From contig CBIHLN010000012.1 of NCBI GenBank assembly GCA_966210725.1, positions 1 through 49,253 on the forward strand: a DNA stretch of 49,253 bases, given 5' to 3'. This document shows positions 24,731 through 33,013 of this stretch, piece by piece (position 1 is the first letter of the stretch; the number at the start of each line of letters is the position of its first letter). The notes beneath the pieces were generated by a model. That model worked only from the letters and a program-made list of their open reading frames with translations, did not search any database and was not told where the DNA came from. Source of the DNA: Lysobacter_C sp966210725. Its GTDB lineage: Bacteria > Pseudomonadota > Gammaproteobacteria > Xanthomonadales > Xanthomonadaceae. The position numbers and the translations under genes were made by a program.

Positions 24731-24757
24731 GAACTTTTCCCCGGCGGGGGGGTCACA
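24731..24757 (+). promoter_or_regulatory. Sigma-E/AlgU-type promoter of rpoE
   Basis: GAACTT (24731-24736), a 16-base spacer, and TCACA (24753-24757) match the envelope-stress sigma consensus GAACTT-N16/17-TCnnA. It lies about 40 bases before the rpoE ATG and is expected to make rpoE autoregulated. The remainder of the 24590-24798 gap also has to hold the fadJ-like promoter on the other strand, but I could not define it. Confidence 0.8.
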
Positions 24758-24798
24758 TCGTTCGGCCAACGCCGAGCAGACAGGAGTGCCGGCACGGC

Positions 24799-25416
24799 AT
24801 GGCCGAAAAAGACGTTGCACAGGCATCCGCCGACGAGTTCGACCAGGCGCTGGTCCGACGCGTCCAGCGCGGCGACAGCTCGGCCTTCGATGCACTGGTT
24901 CGCCGTTACCAGCATCGGATCGTCGGGCTGATCGGGCGCTACGTGTCCGACTGGAGCGAATGCCAGGACGTGGCCCAGGAGACGTTCATCCGCGCGTATC
25001 GCGCGATGGGCAATTTCCGGGGCGATTCCCAGTTCTATACATGGTTGCACCGCATCGCAGTGAACACCGCCAAGAACTACCTCGTTGCGCAGAACCGGCG
25101 TCCGCCCGCGGCGGACATCGATGCGGGCGATGCCGAGCAGTACGACGCCGGCATGCGGCTGCGCGATACCGACACCCCGGAGCGCGAACTGCTGCGGCAG
25201 GAGATCGAGCGCACGGTCATGGAGACGGTGGACGGCCTGCCCGAAGACCTGCGCACGGCGATCACGCTGCGCGAGGTCGAGGGCATGAGCTACGACGAGA
25301 TCGCCGAACGGATGGGGTGCCCGATCGGTACGGTGCGGTCGCGGATCTTCCGCGCCCGCGATGCGATCGACGCACGCCTGCGTCCGTTGCTGGACAACCA
25401 GGACGCGACGCGATGA
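24799..25416 (+). CDS. rpoE: RNA polymerase sigma factor RpoE (AlgU/ECF envelope stress)
   Basis: The 205-residue ECF sigma factor has region 2 (about residues 15-95: RRYQHRIVGLIGRYV, CQDVAQETFIRAYRAM, FYTWLHRIAVNTAKNYL) and region 4 (about 140-195: LPEDLRTAITLREVEGMSYDEIAERMG and TVRSRIFRARDAI). These patterns match E. coli RpoE and Pseudomonas AlgU. It should be held by the membrane anti-sigma factor encoded next (25481-26410). A GAACTT-type promoter just upstream suggests autoregulation. The stop overlaps an ATG as ATGA. Confidence 0.97.
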   Translation: MAEKDVAQASADEFDQALVRRVQRGDSSAFDALVRRYQHRIVGLIGRYVSDWSECQDVAQETFIRAYRAMGNFRGDSQFYTWLHRIAVNTAKNYLVAQNRRPPAADIDAGDAEQYDAGMRLRDTDTPERELLRQEIERTVMETVDGLPEDLRTAITLREVEGMSYDEIAERMGCPIGTVRSRIFRARDAIDARLRPLLDNQDATR

Positions 25417-25490
25417 CCGCGCCTGACACGTTGCTTGATGACACTTCGACCCGCCACGAACCGCTGATCCAGGAGTTCCCGTGCCGATGA
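25413..25490 (+). CDS. Possible 25-residue ORF coupled between rpoE and rseA
   Basis: An ATG at 25413 overlaps the rpoE stop as ATGA. The short frame (MTAPDTLLDDTSTRHEPLIQ..., 25 residues) ends with a TGA that itself overlaps an in-frame ATG of rseA at 25487, again as ATGA. The peptide is acidic at the start and has no membrane segment. It may be a coupling device, or simply chance. There is no separate ribosome site at its start, as expected for a coupled ORF. I know no family for it. Confidence 0.4.
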   Translation: MTAPDTLLDDTSTRHEPLIQEFPCR

Positions 25491-26410
25491 CACTGCCCCC
25501 GCCCAACGACGACCGTGAGACCCTCTCGGCGCTGTTCGATGGCGAGCTGCGTGGCGATGCCGCGCGCTTCGCGCTGAAGCGGCTGGACCACGACCGCGCA
25601 TGGAGCGAGTCGGTCAGCCGCTGGCAACTGGCGGGCGATGTGCTGCGGGGCCGGGGCGATGCCGCGGCGCCCGCTGATTTCGCGGCACGGGTCGGGTCCG
25701 CGCTGGCGGCCGAGGCGCGGTTGGACGCGATGCCCGCCGCGGCAGCCGGCGCCGGCGCGTCGCGGCGGACGCTGGGCGGCTGGATGCCGGGCGCGGCATT
25801 GGCCGCATCGGTGGCCGTGGCCGCATTGTTCGTCGCGCGACCGTTTGATGAGCCTGCACCTGCGCCGGAGGCAGCATCCCCCGCAGTCGCCGCGGCGCCG
25901 ACGACGATCCGGGCGGCGGCCGAACCCCGCGCACCGCAGGCGGCCGATGGCGGCTTTGATGCGGGTGCGTCGCCTGCGGCGGCACTCGCCGGCGCGGCCG
26001 CCATCGCAGCGGCCGAGCGTCCGCGTCGGGCGGCGCAACGCACGGCGACGGGTGCGGCGCGGGACACCACCAACGCCGCTGAAACAGCTGCTCAGACGGG
26101 AACCTTCGCAGTGGCCGCGCGCGATGTCCGGCAGGTGGCGGCGGCCGAGGGCACCGTTGAGCCCGCGACCGACCCCTTCCAGCCGCGTGCCGCCGAGTTC
26201 GGCGCGCGCCCCTGGCCACGCGCGGTGCTGACGGATTACCGCGCCGGTGGCGCCATGACGGCGAGTTATGGTGCGTCGACCACGGCATCCGCCCCCTCGT
26301 TCTATCCCTTCGAGCCGCGCGTCGAGCCGGGCGTGCAGCCTGGTGTGTCACCGCCGGCCGCTGAGGCCGGGACGGATGGCACCTCGGCGCCGATCCCGCC
26401 GTCGCCCTGA
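25481..26410 (+). CDS. rseA: Sigma-E anti-sigma factor RseA (MucA-like)
   Basis: The 309-residue protein has the RseA N-terminal domain (ETLSALFDGELRGDAA, then LKRLDHDRAWSESVSRWQLAGDVLRG) that sequesters RpoE, and a single membrane segment at about residues 102-119. A long periplasmic region rich in Ala, Pro and Thr follows. Regulated proteolysis would release RpoE. I use the GTG at 25481 because AGGAG lies 5 bases upstream; the ATG two codons later (25487) is a real alternative. No rseB follows; the protease gene mucD is next. It is longer than E. coli RseA (216 residues) because of the tail. Confidence 0.9.
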   Translation: MPMTLPPPNDDRETLSALFDGELRGDAARFALKRLDHDRAWSESVSRWQLAGDVLRGRGDAAAPADFAARVGSALAAEARLDAMPAAAAGAGASRRTLGGWMPGAALAASVAVAALFVARPFDEPAPAPEAASPAVAAAPTTIRAAAEPRAPQAADGGFDAGASPAAALAGAAAIAAAERPRRAAQRTATGAARDTTNAAETAAQTGTFAVAARDVRQVAAAEGTVEPATDPFQPRAAEFGARPWPRAVLTDYRAGGAMTASYGASTTASAPSFYPFEPRVEPGVQPGVSPPAAEAGTDGTSAPIPPSP

Positions 26411-26515
26411 CGCGACTGCCACATCCACTGGATCACGATGGGCTGTCCCGACCTGCCCGGTCGACGGCCCGTCGCTGCCCACTTTCCTGATTGACACGTT
26501 CCGGAGGCCGATTCC

Positions 26516-28024
26516 ATGAACCGACCGCTTCGTACCCTTGCCCTGACCGGGCTGCTGGTGGCTGCGATTCCCGTGGCCTGCACCGCCCAGGCGCCCGACG
26601 GAGCCCGCCGGGCGCAGGGCAGCGAAAAGCCGATTGCGCCGCCGCCATCGTCCCAACCCTCGCGTCCGCTGGTCACCGGCCTGCCGGACTTCACGTCGCT
26701 GGTGGAACGCGTCGGCCCGGCGGTGGTGAACGTCAGCGCCGAGATCGCGCCGCGCACCGCGCGCGGTGGAGCGCCCGGGCAGGAGCAGATCCCGGAGATT
26801 TTCCGCCGCTTCTTCGGGCCCGGCATGCCATTCCCCGAGGCGCCGGAGGGTCGCGGCGGCGTGTCGCAGGGCACGGGCTTCCTCATTTCCGACGACGGTT
26901 ACCTGTTGACCAACCACCACGTGGTGGACGGCGCCGGTACCGTCCAGGTGCGCCTTTCGGACCGTCGCGAATTCACGGCCGAGGTGGTCGGCAGCGACGA
27001 GGAGTCGGATGTCGCCCTGCTCAAGATCGATGCCGACGGGCTGCCGTTCCTGCGCCTGGCCGATGCACGCCGCACCCAGGCGGGTCAGTGGGTAATCGCG
27101 ATCGGCTCGCCATTCGGGCTCGAGCACTCGGTGACGGCGGGTATCGTCAGCGCGGTCGGCCGCAGCAATCCGTATGCCGGCCAGCAGTACGTGCCCTTCA
27201 TCCAGACCGACGTGGCCATCAACCGGGGCAACTCGGGCGGCCCGCTGCTCAACACCAGCGGAGAGGTCGTGGGCATCAACTCGCAGATCTTCTCCAACTC
27301 CGGCGGCTACATGGGCGTGAGCTTCGCCATTCCGATCGACGTTGCGATGAACGCGGCCGAGCAGTTGCGCGACAGCGGGCGTGTCAGCCGCGGCCTGCTG
27401 GGCGTCAACGTGCAGCAAGTGACGGCCGAGCATGCGCGTGCCCTGGGCCTGCCCGTTGCGGAAGGCGCTCTGGTGGCGGGTGTCGAACCCGGCAGCGCGG
27501 CCGACAAGGCCGGCATCGAGCGGATGGACGTGATCACCGCAGTCGATGGTCGGGAGGTCAGTGCATCCAGTGACCTCCCGCCGTTGATCGGCCTCAAGGC
27601 CCCGGGCGAACGGGTGGAGATCACCCTGCTGCGTAATGGCCGTGAGATCGAGATCGATGTCGTGCTCGGCGAACTGGGCGGCGCGGTCGCTGCCAGCAGT
27701 GGCAATCGTGCCCCCCGTGCTGAAGCGGAGGCGGCGCCCGCCAATGCGATCGGCGTCATCCCGCAGGATCTGGACGCCCAGCAGCGCCGCCAGTTGGGCC
27801 TCGAGGCCGACGAGGGCGTTCGCATCGTGTCGGTGCAGCCCGGCCCGGCGCGCGAGGCGGGCCTTCAGGCCGGCGACGTCGTGCTGTCGGTGGGCCGCAC
27901 GTCCGTCGCCAGTGCCGCCGACCTCAATCGGCAGCTGGCGGGGCTGGACGAGGGCGAGACCGTGATGCTGCTGGTGCGACGGGGCGCGGGCACGCAGTAC
28001 GTGGCGGTCACAGCCGGCAGCTGA
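26516..28024 (+). CDS. mucD: Periplasmic serine protease MucD/DegP (HtrA family)
   Basis: HtrA proteases degrade misfolded envelope proteins and tune the sigma-E response. The 502-residue precursor has an N-terminal signal sequence ending near Ala-Gln-Ala at about residue 26. It has a trypsin-like domain with the triad His135 (LLTNHHVV), Asp165 (ESDVALLKID) and Ser240 (NRGNSGGPL), then two PDZ domains (around GLLGVNVQQV and near EGVRIVSVQPGPA). GGAGG lies 8 bases before the ATG. It is third in rpoE-rseA-mucD, the order known from Xanthomonas. Confidence 0.96.
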   Translation: MNRPLRTLALTGLLVAAIPVACTAQAPDGARRAQGSEKPIAPPPSSQPSRPLVTGLPDFTSLVERVGPAVVNVSAEIAPRTARGGAPGQEQIPEIFRRFFGPGMPFPEAPEGRGGVSQGTGFLISDDGYLLTNHHVVDGAGTVQVRLSDRREFTAEVVGSDEESDVALLKIDADGLPFLRLADARRTQAGQWVIAIGSPFGLEHSVTAGIVSAVGRSNPYAGQQYVPFIQTDVAINRGNSGGPLLNTSGEVVGINSQIFSNSGGYMGVSFAIPIDVAMNAAEQLRDSGRVSRGLLGVNVQQVTAEHARALGLPVAEGALVAGVEPGSAADKAGIERMDVITAVDGREVSASSDLPPLIGLKAPGERVEITLLRNGREIEIDVVLGELGGAVAASSGNRAPRAEAEAAPANAIGVIPQDLDAQQRRQLGLEADEGVRIVSVQPGPAREAGLQAGDVVLSVGRTSVASAADLNRQLAGLDEGETVMLLVRRGAGTQYVAVTAGS

Positions 28025-28032
28025 TCACCCGA

Positions 28033-28077
28033 ACACGCGGCACGCGTCCCCACCGCGGGGGCGGGCGCGTGCCGTGT
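28033..28077 (+). terminator. Long stable hairpin after mucD, terminator without T-tract
   Basis: ACAC, a two-base bulge and GGCACGCG pair with CGCGTGCC and GTGT (28033-28046 with 28066-28077), with an inner CCCC/GGGG stem. It begins 9 bases after the mucD stop and has no T-run, so it may act as an mRNA 3' stabiliser or a non-canonical terminator. Its right arm abuts the lepA promoter candidate. Confidence 0.55.
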
Positions 28078-28085
28078 GCGATAAT
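28077..28085 (+). promoter_or_regulatory. Extended -10 promoter for lepA
   Basis: TGCGATAAT has the TG-N-GATAAT form of an extended -10 box, 61 bases before the lepA start codon. I see no recognisable -35, which extended -10 promoters can do without. Confidence 0.6.
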
Positions 28086-28146
28086 CGACCGTTGATTTTC
28101 CTGGCCCATTCCTTTCTGGCCTAACGGGCCCCGGTCGCGTCCCCGC

Positions 28147-29940
28147 ATGCAGCAGATCCGCAACTTTTCCATCATCGCCCACGTCGACCACGGCAAGTCG
28201 ACCCTGGCCGACCGCATCATCCACCTCTGCGGCGGCCTCACGACGCGCGAGATGGAAGCGCAGGTCCTGGATTCCAATCCGATCGAGCGCGAACGCGGCA
28301 TCACCATCAAGTCCCAGTCCGTGTCGTTGCCGTACACCGCGCGCGACGGCCAGACGTACTTCCTCAACTTCATCGACACCCCCGGGCACGTCGACTTCAG
28401 CTACGAAGTCAGCCGCTCGCTGGCTGCCTGCGAAGGCGCGCTGCTGGTGGTCGACGCCGCGCAGGGCGTGGAAGCGCAGTCGGTCGCCAACTGCTACACC
28501 GCGGTGGAGCAGGGCCTGGAAGTGGTGCCGGTGCTCAACAAGATCGACCTGCCCACAGCCGACATCGAACGCGCCAAGGCCGAGATCGAGGCCGTCATCG
28601 GCATCGATGCGTCCGATGCGGTGGCGGTCAGTGCCAAAACCGGGCTGAACGTCGAGGACGTGCTGGAGGCGATCGTCACGCGCATCCCGCCGCCCAAGCC
28701 GCGCGACACCGACAAGCTGCAGGCGTTGATCATCGACTCGTGGTTCGACAACTACCTGGGCGTAGTGATGCTGGTGCGCATCATGCAGGGCGAGATCAAG
28801 CCCGGCGACAAGCTGAAGGTGATGTCGACCGGTCGCAGCCACCAGGTCGACAACGTCGGCGTGTTCACGCCCAAGCGCAAGGAGCTGCAGCGCCTGGGCC
28901 CGGGCGAGGTGGGCTGGGTCAACGCCAGCATCAAGGACGTCCACGGCGCGCCCGTCGGTGACACGCTGACGCTAGCCGCGGACCCGGCGGAGAAGCCGCT
29001 ACCGGGCTTCCAGGAAATGCAGCCGCGCGTGTTCGCGGGCTTGTTCCCGGTCGATGCCGACGACTACCCGGACCTGCGCGAAGCGCTGGAAAAGCTGCGC
29101 CTCAACGATGCCGCGCTGCGCTTCGAGCCGGAATCGTCCGAGGCGATGGGCTTCGGGTTCCGTTGCGGCTTCCTGGGGATGCTGCACATGGAGATCGTGC
29201 AGGAGCGCCTGGAGCGTGAGTACGACCTCAACCTAATCACCACCGCGCCAACGGTGGTGTACGAAGTGCTCAAGACCGACGACACCATCGTGTCGATGGA
29301 CAACCCGGCCAAGCTGCCGCCGGTGAACCAGGTCGAGGAAATCCGTGAGCCGATCATCCGCGCCAACATCCTCACGCCGCCGGACTACGTCGGCAACGTG
29401 ATCACCCTGTGCGAGGAGAAGCGCGGCAACCAGATCGGCATCACCTACATGGGCAGCCAGGTGCAGATCAGCTACGAGTTGCCGATGGCCGAGGTGGTGC
29501 TGGACTTCTTCGATCGCCTCAAGTCGGTGAGCCGCGGTTACGCCTCGCTGGACTACCACTTCCTGCGCTTCCAGGCCGGCCCGTTCGTGCGCGTGGACAC
29601 GCTCATCAACGGCGACAAGGTCGATGCGCTGAGCATCATCACGCACCGCAGCCACGCCGACCGGCGCGGTCGCGACCTGACCGAGAAGATGAAGGAGCTG
29701 ATCCCGCGGCAGATGTTCGACGTGGCGATCCAGGCCGCGATCGGCTCGCAGGTCATCGCCCGCAGCACGGTCAAGGCGATGCGCAAGAACGTGCTGGCCA
29801 AGTGCTACGGTGGCGACATCACCCGCAAGAAGAAGCTCCTCGAGAAGCAGAAAGAGGGCAAGAAGCGGATGAAGCAGGTCGGCCGCGTGGAGATCCCGCA
29901 GGAGGCGTTCCTGGCCGTGCTGACCGTGGACAACAAGTAA
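28147..29940 (+). CDS. lepA: Elongation factor 4 (LepA)
   Basis: LepA is a ribosomal GTPase related to EF-G that back-translocates or aids ribosome assembly under stress. The 597-residue protein shows G1 AHVDHGKST, G2 ERERGITIKSQ, G3 DTPGHVDF, G4 NKIDLP, and the LepA-specific C-terminal domain ending in MKQVGRVEIPQEAFLAVL. The length is standard. lepB follows after a 204-base gap, the usual lepA-lepB order. That gap contains a run of eight T at 29959-29966 without a hairpin, a 7-bp hairpin GGTGCCG/CGGCACC at 29978-29997, and no recognisable gene. Confidence 0.98.
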   Translation: MQQIRNFSIIAHVDHGKSTLADRIIHLCGGLTTREMEAQVLDSNPIERERGITIKSQSVSLPYTARDGQTYFLNFIDTPGHVDFSYEVSRSLAACEGALLVVDAAQGVEAQSVANCYTAVEQGLEVVPVLNKIDLPTADIERAKAEIEAVIGIDASDAVAVSAKTGLNVEDVLEAIVTRIPPPKPRDTDKLQALIIDSWFDNYLGVVMLVRIMQGEIKPGDKLKVMSTGRSHQVDNVGVFTPKRKELQRLGPGEVGWVNASIKDVHGAPVGDTLTLAADPAEKPLPGFQEMQPRVFAGLFPVDADDYPDLREALEKLRLNDAALRFEPESSEAMGFGFRCGFLGMLHMEIVQERLEREYDLNLITTAPTVVYEVLKTDDTIVSMDNPAKLPPVNQVEEIREPIIRANILTPPDYVGNVITLCEEKRGNQIGITYMGSQVQISYELPMAEVVLDFFDRLKSVSRGYASLDYHFLRFQAGPFVRVDTLINGDKVDALSIITHRSHADRRGRDLTEKMKELIPRQMFDVAIQAAIGSQVIARSTVKAMRKNVLAKCYGGDITRKKKLLEKQKEGKKRMKQVGRVEIPQEAFLAVLTVDNK

Positions 29941-30144
29941 GCGAATGGGGAGCCGTCGTTTTTTTTATTGATTGGCCGGTGCCGCGCGATCGGCACCCAG
30001 CGCTGGAGGGCGGCCGATGCGCCGTGCCTTGCATGACCTGCAGCACGTCCGATACCGCCTCACCGCCGAAATACTGCGTCCGTACCGCCCGCATGACCCA
30101 CCCCGGCAACACGTTGCCCCACTCCCGGATCCAAAGGACCCCCG

Positions 30145-30930
30145 ATGCGCTGGTTTGAAATCGCCCTGGTGGTGCTCACCTTCGCCACCGGCATCATCTG
30201 GTTGCTGGACACCCTGTTCTTCGCCAAGCGCCGCGCCGCCGGCGCGACCTTGCTGGACGACGGCAAGGAGCCGGTGCTGGTCGACTACTCCAAGGCGTTC
30301 TTCCCGGTACTGCTGGTCGTGCTGCTGCTGCGCAGCTTCATCGCCGAACCGTTCCGCATCCCGTCCAACTCGATGATGCCGACCCTGCTGACGGGTGACT
30401 TCATCCTGGTCAACAAGTTCACCTACGGCCTGCGACTGCCGATCAACAACCACAAGGTGGTGGCGCTGGGTGAGCCGGAGCGGGGCGACGTGGTGGTGTT
30501 CCGGCCGCCCCACCACCCCGACCAGGACTGGATCAAGCGCGTGATGGGCCTGCCGGGGGACCGCATCGCCTACCGCGACAACACCGTCTATGTGAATGGC
30601 GAGCCGCTGGCCTACGACAGTGTCGGCGTGTATTCCGGCACCGGCAACGGCACCGAGATGACCGGCGCGGAAGAACTGCGCGAGCAGCTGCCGGGTCGCG
30701 CCCACACCGTGCTGGAGCGGACCAACCTGCCGTTCATGGACCAGGGCGAGGGCGAGTGGGTCGTGCCGCCGGGCCACTATTTCGTGATGGGCGACAATCG
30801 TGATAATAGCGAGGACAGCCGATACTGGGGCTTCCTCCCGGAGTCCAACCTCAGGGGCAAGGCGTTCCTGATCTGGATGCACTTCGACGGGGGGCTGGAT
30901 CTTTCGCGGATCGGCAGCAGCATTCCTTGA
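30145..30930 (+). CDS. lepB: Signal peptidase I
   Basis: LepB removes signal peptides of exported proteins at the periplasmic face. The 261-residue protein has two N-terminal membrane segments (about residues 4-22 and 50-66), the nucleophile Ser76 (RIPSNSMMPTL), the general base Lys131 (DWIKRVMGLPGD), and the GDNRDNSEDSR box (YFVMGDNRD). AAAGGA precedes the ATG at good spacing. It is followed by a DUF4845 gene, rnc, era and recO in the common lepB-rnc-era-recO arrangement. Confidence 0.97.
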   Translation: MRWFEIALVVLTFATGIIWLLDTLFFAKRRAAGATLLDDGKEPVLVDYSKAFFPVLLVVLLLRSFIAEPFRIPSNSMMPTLLTGDFILVNKFTYGLRLPINNHKVVALGEPERGDVVVFRPPHHPDQDWIKRVMGLPGDRIAYRDNTVYVNGEPLAYDSVGVYSGTGNGTEMTGAEELREQLPGRAHTVLERTNLPFMDQGEGEWVVPPGHYFVMGDNRDNSEDSRYWGFLPESNLRGKAFLIWMHFDGGLDLSRIGSSIP

Positions 30931-30993
30931 CGCACGTGGTCCGGTAACACCCATGCCGCGGGGCAGGCGGCGCATCGCTAGGGGGACACATTC

Positions 30994-31386
30994 ATGAAAG
31001 GCACGTTGAAACGTTCGCAACGCGGTATGACCCTGATCAGCTTCATCATCGTGCTGGCGGTGGTGGGCGTGTTCGTCTACATGGGCATGAAGCTGATCCC
31101 GATGTATTCGGAGTACTACGCCGTCAAGCGCGCGCTGGCCGCGATGAAGTCCGACCCGGCGATGGCCAACGCCGACCCGGCGCGCGTCCGCGATTTCTTC
31201 TTCCGCAAGCTCTACGTCAGTTACGCCGACAACGTGAAGAAAGAGCACTTGAAGGTCGAGCGTCGCGATTCGGGCTACCTGATGACGGTCGACTACGAGA
31301 TCCGTAAGCCGCTGATCTACAACCTGGACATCGTCGGCAAGTTCCACGCCGAGGAGCAGTTGCGCCGCGGCGGCGGGCTGGACTGA
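30994..31386 (+). CDS. DUF4845 protein with prepilin-like N-terminus
   Basis: The 130-residue product starts MKGTLKRSQRGMTLISF, closely resembling a type IV prepilin leader with a Gly before the processing point, then a hydrophobic helix (about residues 12-33) and a small soluble domain rich in Tyr, Lys and Asp. The conserved Glu at position +5 of true pilins is Ser here. DUF4845 genes commonly lie between lepB and rnc in gammaproteobacteria; function is unknown. It begins 63 bases after lepB and ends 7 bases before rnc. Confidence 0.85.
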   Translation: MKGTLKRSQRGMTLISFIIVLAVVGVFVYMGMKLIPMYSEYYAVKRALAAMKSDPAMANADPARVRDFFFRKLYVSYADNVKKEHLKVERRDSGYLMTVDYEIRKPLIYNLDIVGKFHAEEQLRRGGGLD

Positions 31387-31393
31387 GGCCGGT

Positions 31394-32068
31394 TTGACCG
31401 GCATCGGCCATCCGTTCCGTGATCCGGGCCTGCTGGCGCAGGCCCTGACCCACCGCAGCGCGGGTGCGCCGCACAACGAGCGCCTGGAGTTCCTGGGCGA
31501 CTCGCTCGTCAACCTGATCATTGCCGAAGCCCTGTACCAGCGCTGGCCGCAGGTGGACGAGGGTGCGTTGACGCGTGCGCGCGCCGAACTGGTGCGCGAA
31601 TCCGGCCTGGCGCCGATCGCGCGTGAGCTCGACCTCGGTGCCAAGCTCACGCTGGGGCCGGGGGAAATGAAGTCCGGTGGCCACCGGCGGGATTCCATCC
31701 TGGCCGACGCACTGGAAGCCCTGGTGGCGGCGATCTACCTGGACGCCGGGTTCGAGGCCTGTCGCGCCGTCGTGCTGCCGTGGTTCGAGCCGGCCATGGC
31801 CGCGCTGCCACCGCCGCACAAAGTGGGCAAGGACGCCAAGACCCGCCTGCAGGAATGGTTGCAGGGCCGCCAGAAGCCGTTGCCGGTCTATGCATTGCTG
31901 TCCGAAAGCGGCGAGGAGCACGCCAAGACCTTCCAGGTCAGCTGCACGCTGGCCGAGCCGCACGTCGTGACAGAAGGCGAGGGCGGATCGCGCAGGGCGG
32001 CCGAGCAGACCGCGGCCGAGGCGGCGCTGGCCGCGCTGGAAGCGCTGCGCGAGGCGCGCGCGGGCTGA
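31394..32068 (+). CDS. rnc: Ribonuclease III
   Basis: RNase III cleaves double-stranded RNA in rRNA and mRNA processing. The 224-residue protein has the catalytic signature ERLEFLGDSLVN (Glu32 and Asp36), a second acidic site in DALEALVAAIYLD, and a C-terminal double-stranded RNA-binding domain (about 150-222: KTRLQEWLQ, GEGGSRRAAEQTAAEAAL). The start is TTG at 31394, 7 bases after the DUF4845 stop; no better ATG or GTG lies in frame ahead of the conserved region. A weak start would fit autoregulation known for rnc. Confidence 0.95.
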   Translation: MTGIGHPFRDPGLLAQALTHRSAGAPHNERLEFLGDSLVNLIIAEALYQRWPQVDEGALTRARAELVRESGLAPIARELDLGAKLTLGPGEMKSGGHRRDSILADALEALVAAIYLDAGFEACRAVVLPWFEPAMAALPPPHKVGKDAKTRLQEWLQGRQKPLPVYALLSESGEEHAKTFQVSCTLAEPHVVTEGEGGSRRAAEQTAAEAALAALEALREARAG

Positions 32069-32107
32069 CCATGCCCCGGCCGGCGTCCGCCGACCTACAA
32101 TTGCCGC

Positions 32108-33013
32108 ATGCAGAATCCTTACCGCGCCGGCCACGTCGCCGTCATCGGCCGACCCAACGTCGGCAAGTCCACCCTGACCAACGCGCTGGTGGGGGCGAAG
32201 ATCAGCATCGTCTCGCCCCGTCCGCAGACCACGCGCCACCGCCTGCTGGGCATCGCCACCTTCCCGGAGGGCCAGCTGGTGCTGGTCGATACGCCGGGCC
32301 TGCATCGCGACCAGGGCAAGTCGACCGCGACCGCCATGCACCGCTGGATGAACCGCGCGGCCCGCGGCGCGCTGGAAGGCGTGGACGTGGCCCTGCTGGT
32401 GGTGCGTGCCGGGCAGTGGGACGAGGCCGACAGCTTCGCGTACGAAGCGCTGAAGGGTGCGGGCCTGCCGGTGGTGCTGGTGGTCAACCAGGTCGACCGG
32501 CTCAAGGACAAGACCGCGCTGTTGCCGTACCTGGCGCAGGTCAGCGAAGGCCGTGAATTCGCCGGCGTGCACCCGGTGTCGGCGCTCAAGCGCCATGGTC
32601 TGGACGCGCTGGTGAAGACCGTGCTGCAGCACCTGCCCAAGCAGGATGCGCTGTACGGCGAAGACGAAATCACCGACAAGAGCCAGCGCTTCCTCGCTGG
32701 CGAGATGGTGCGCGAGCAACTGATGCGCCAGCTGGGGGAGGAGCTGCCCTACGCCACGACCGTGGAAATCGAACGTTTCGAGGTCGACGGCCGCCTGCTG
32801 CGCATCGGCGCGGTGATCTGGGTGGAGCGCGACGGCCAGAAGGCGATCGTCATCGGCAAGGGCGGCGAGCGCCTGCGCGAGATCGGTGCCAAGGCGCGCC
32901 AGCAGATGGAGCGGCTGTTCGACTCGAAGGTCTTCCTGGAAACCTGGGTGCGCGTGCGCGAAGGCTGGTCGGACGACGAGGCGGCGTTGCGCGCCTTCGG
33001 GTACCACGACTGA
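32108..33013 (+). CDS. era: GTPase Era
   Basis: Era binds 16S rRNA and the 30S subunit during ribosome maturation. The 301-residue protein shows G1 GRPNVGKST (14-22), the switch region SPRPQTTRHRLLGI, G3 DTPGLHR, G4 NQVD, and a C-terminal KH domain with VIGKGGERLREIGAKARQ. It follows rnc by 39 bases, the conserved rnc-era order. A 104-base gap with only a 16-codon chance ORF separates it from recO. Confidence 0.98.
   Translation: MQNPYRAGHVAVIGRPNVGKSTLTNALVGAKISIVSPRPQTTRHRLLGIATFPEGQLVLVDTPGLHRDQGKSTATAMHRWMNRAARGALEGVDVALLVVRAGQWDEADSFAYEALKGAGLPVVLVVNQVDRLKDKTALLPYLAQVSEGREFAGVHPVSALKRHGLDALVKTVLQHLPKQDALYGEDEITDKSQRFLAGEMVREQLMRQLGEELPYATTVEIERFEVDGRLLRIGAVIWVERDGQKAIVIGKGGERLREIGAKARQQMERLFDSKVFLETWVRVREGWSDDEAALRAFGYHD

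Noticed and set aside
26491..26496. TTGACA upstream of mucD as a -35 box
   Set aside because: A -10 at 17 bases would overlap the start codon region and reads CCATGA, so no promoter is formed.
29959..29966. Run of eight T after lepA as an intrinsic terminator
   Set aside because: No stable stem lies directly upstream of the T-run, so it does not meet the form of a terminator.
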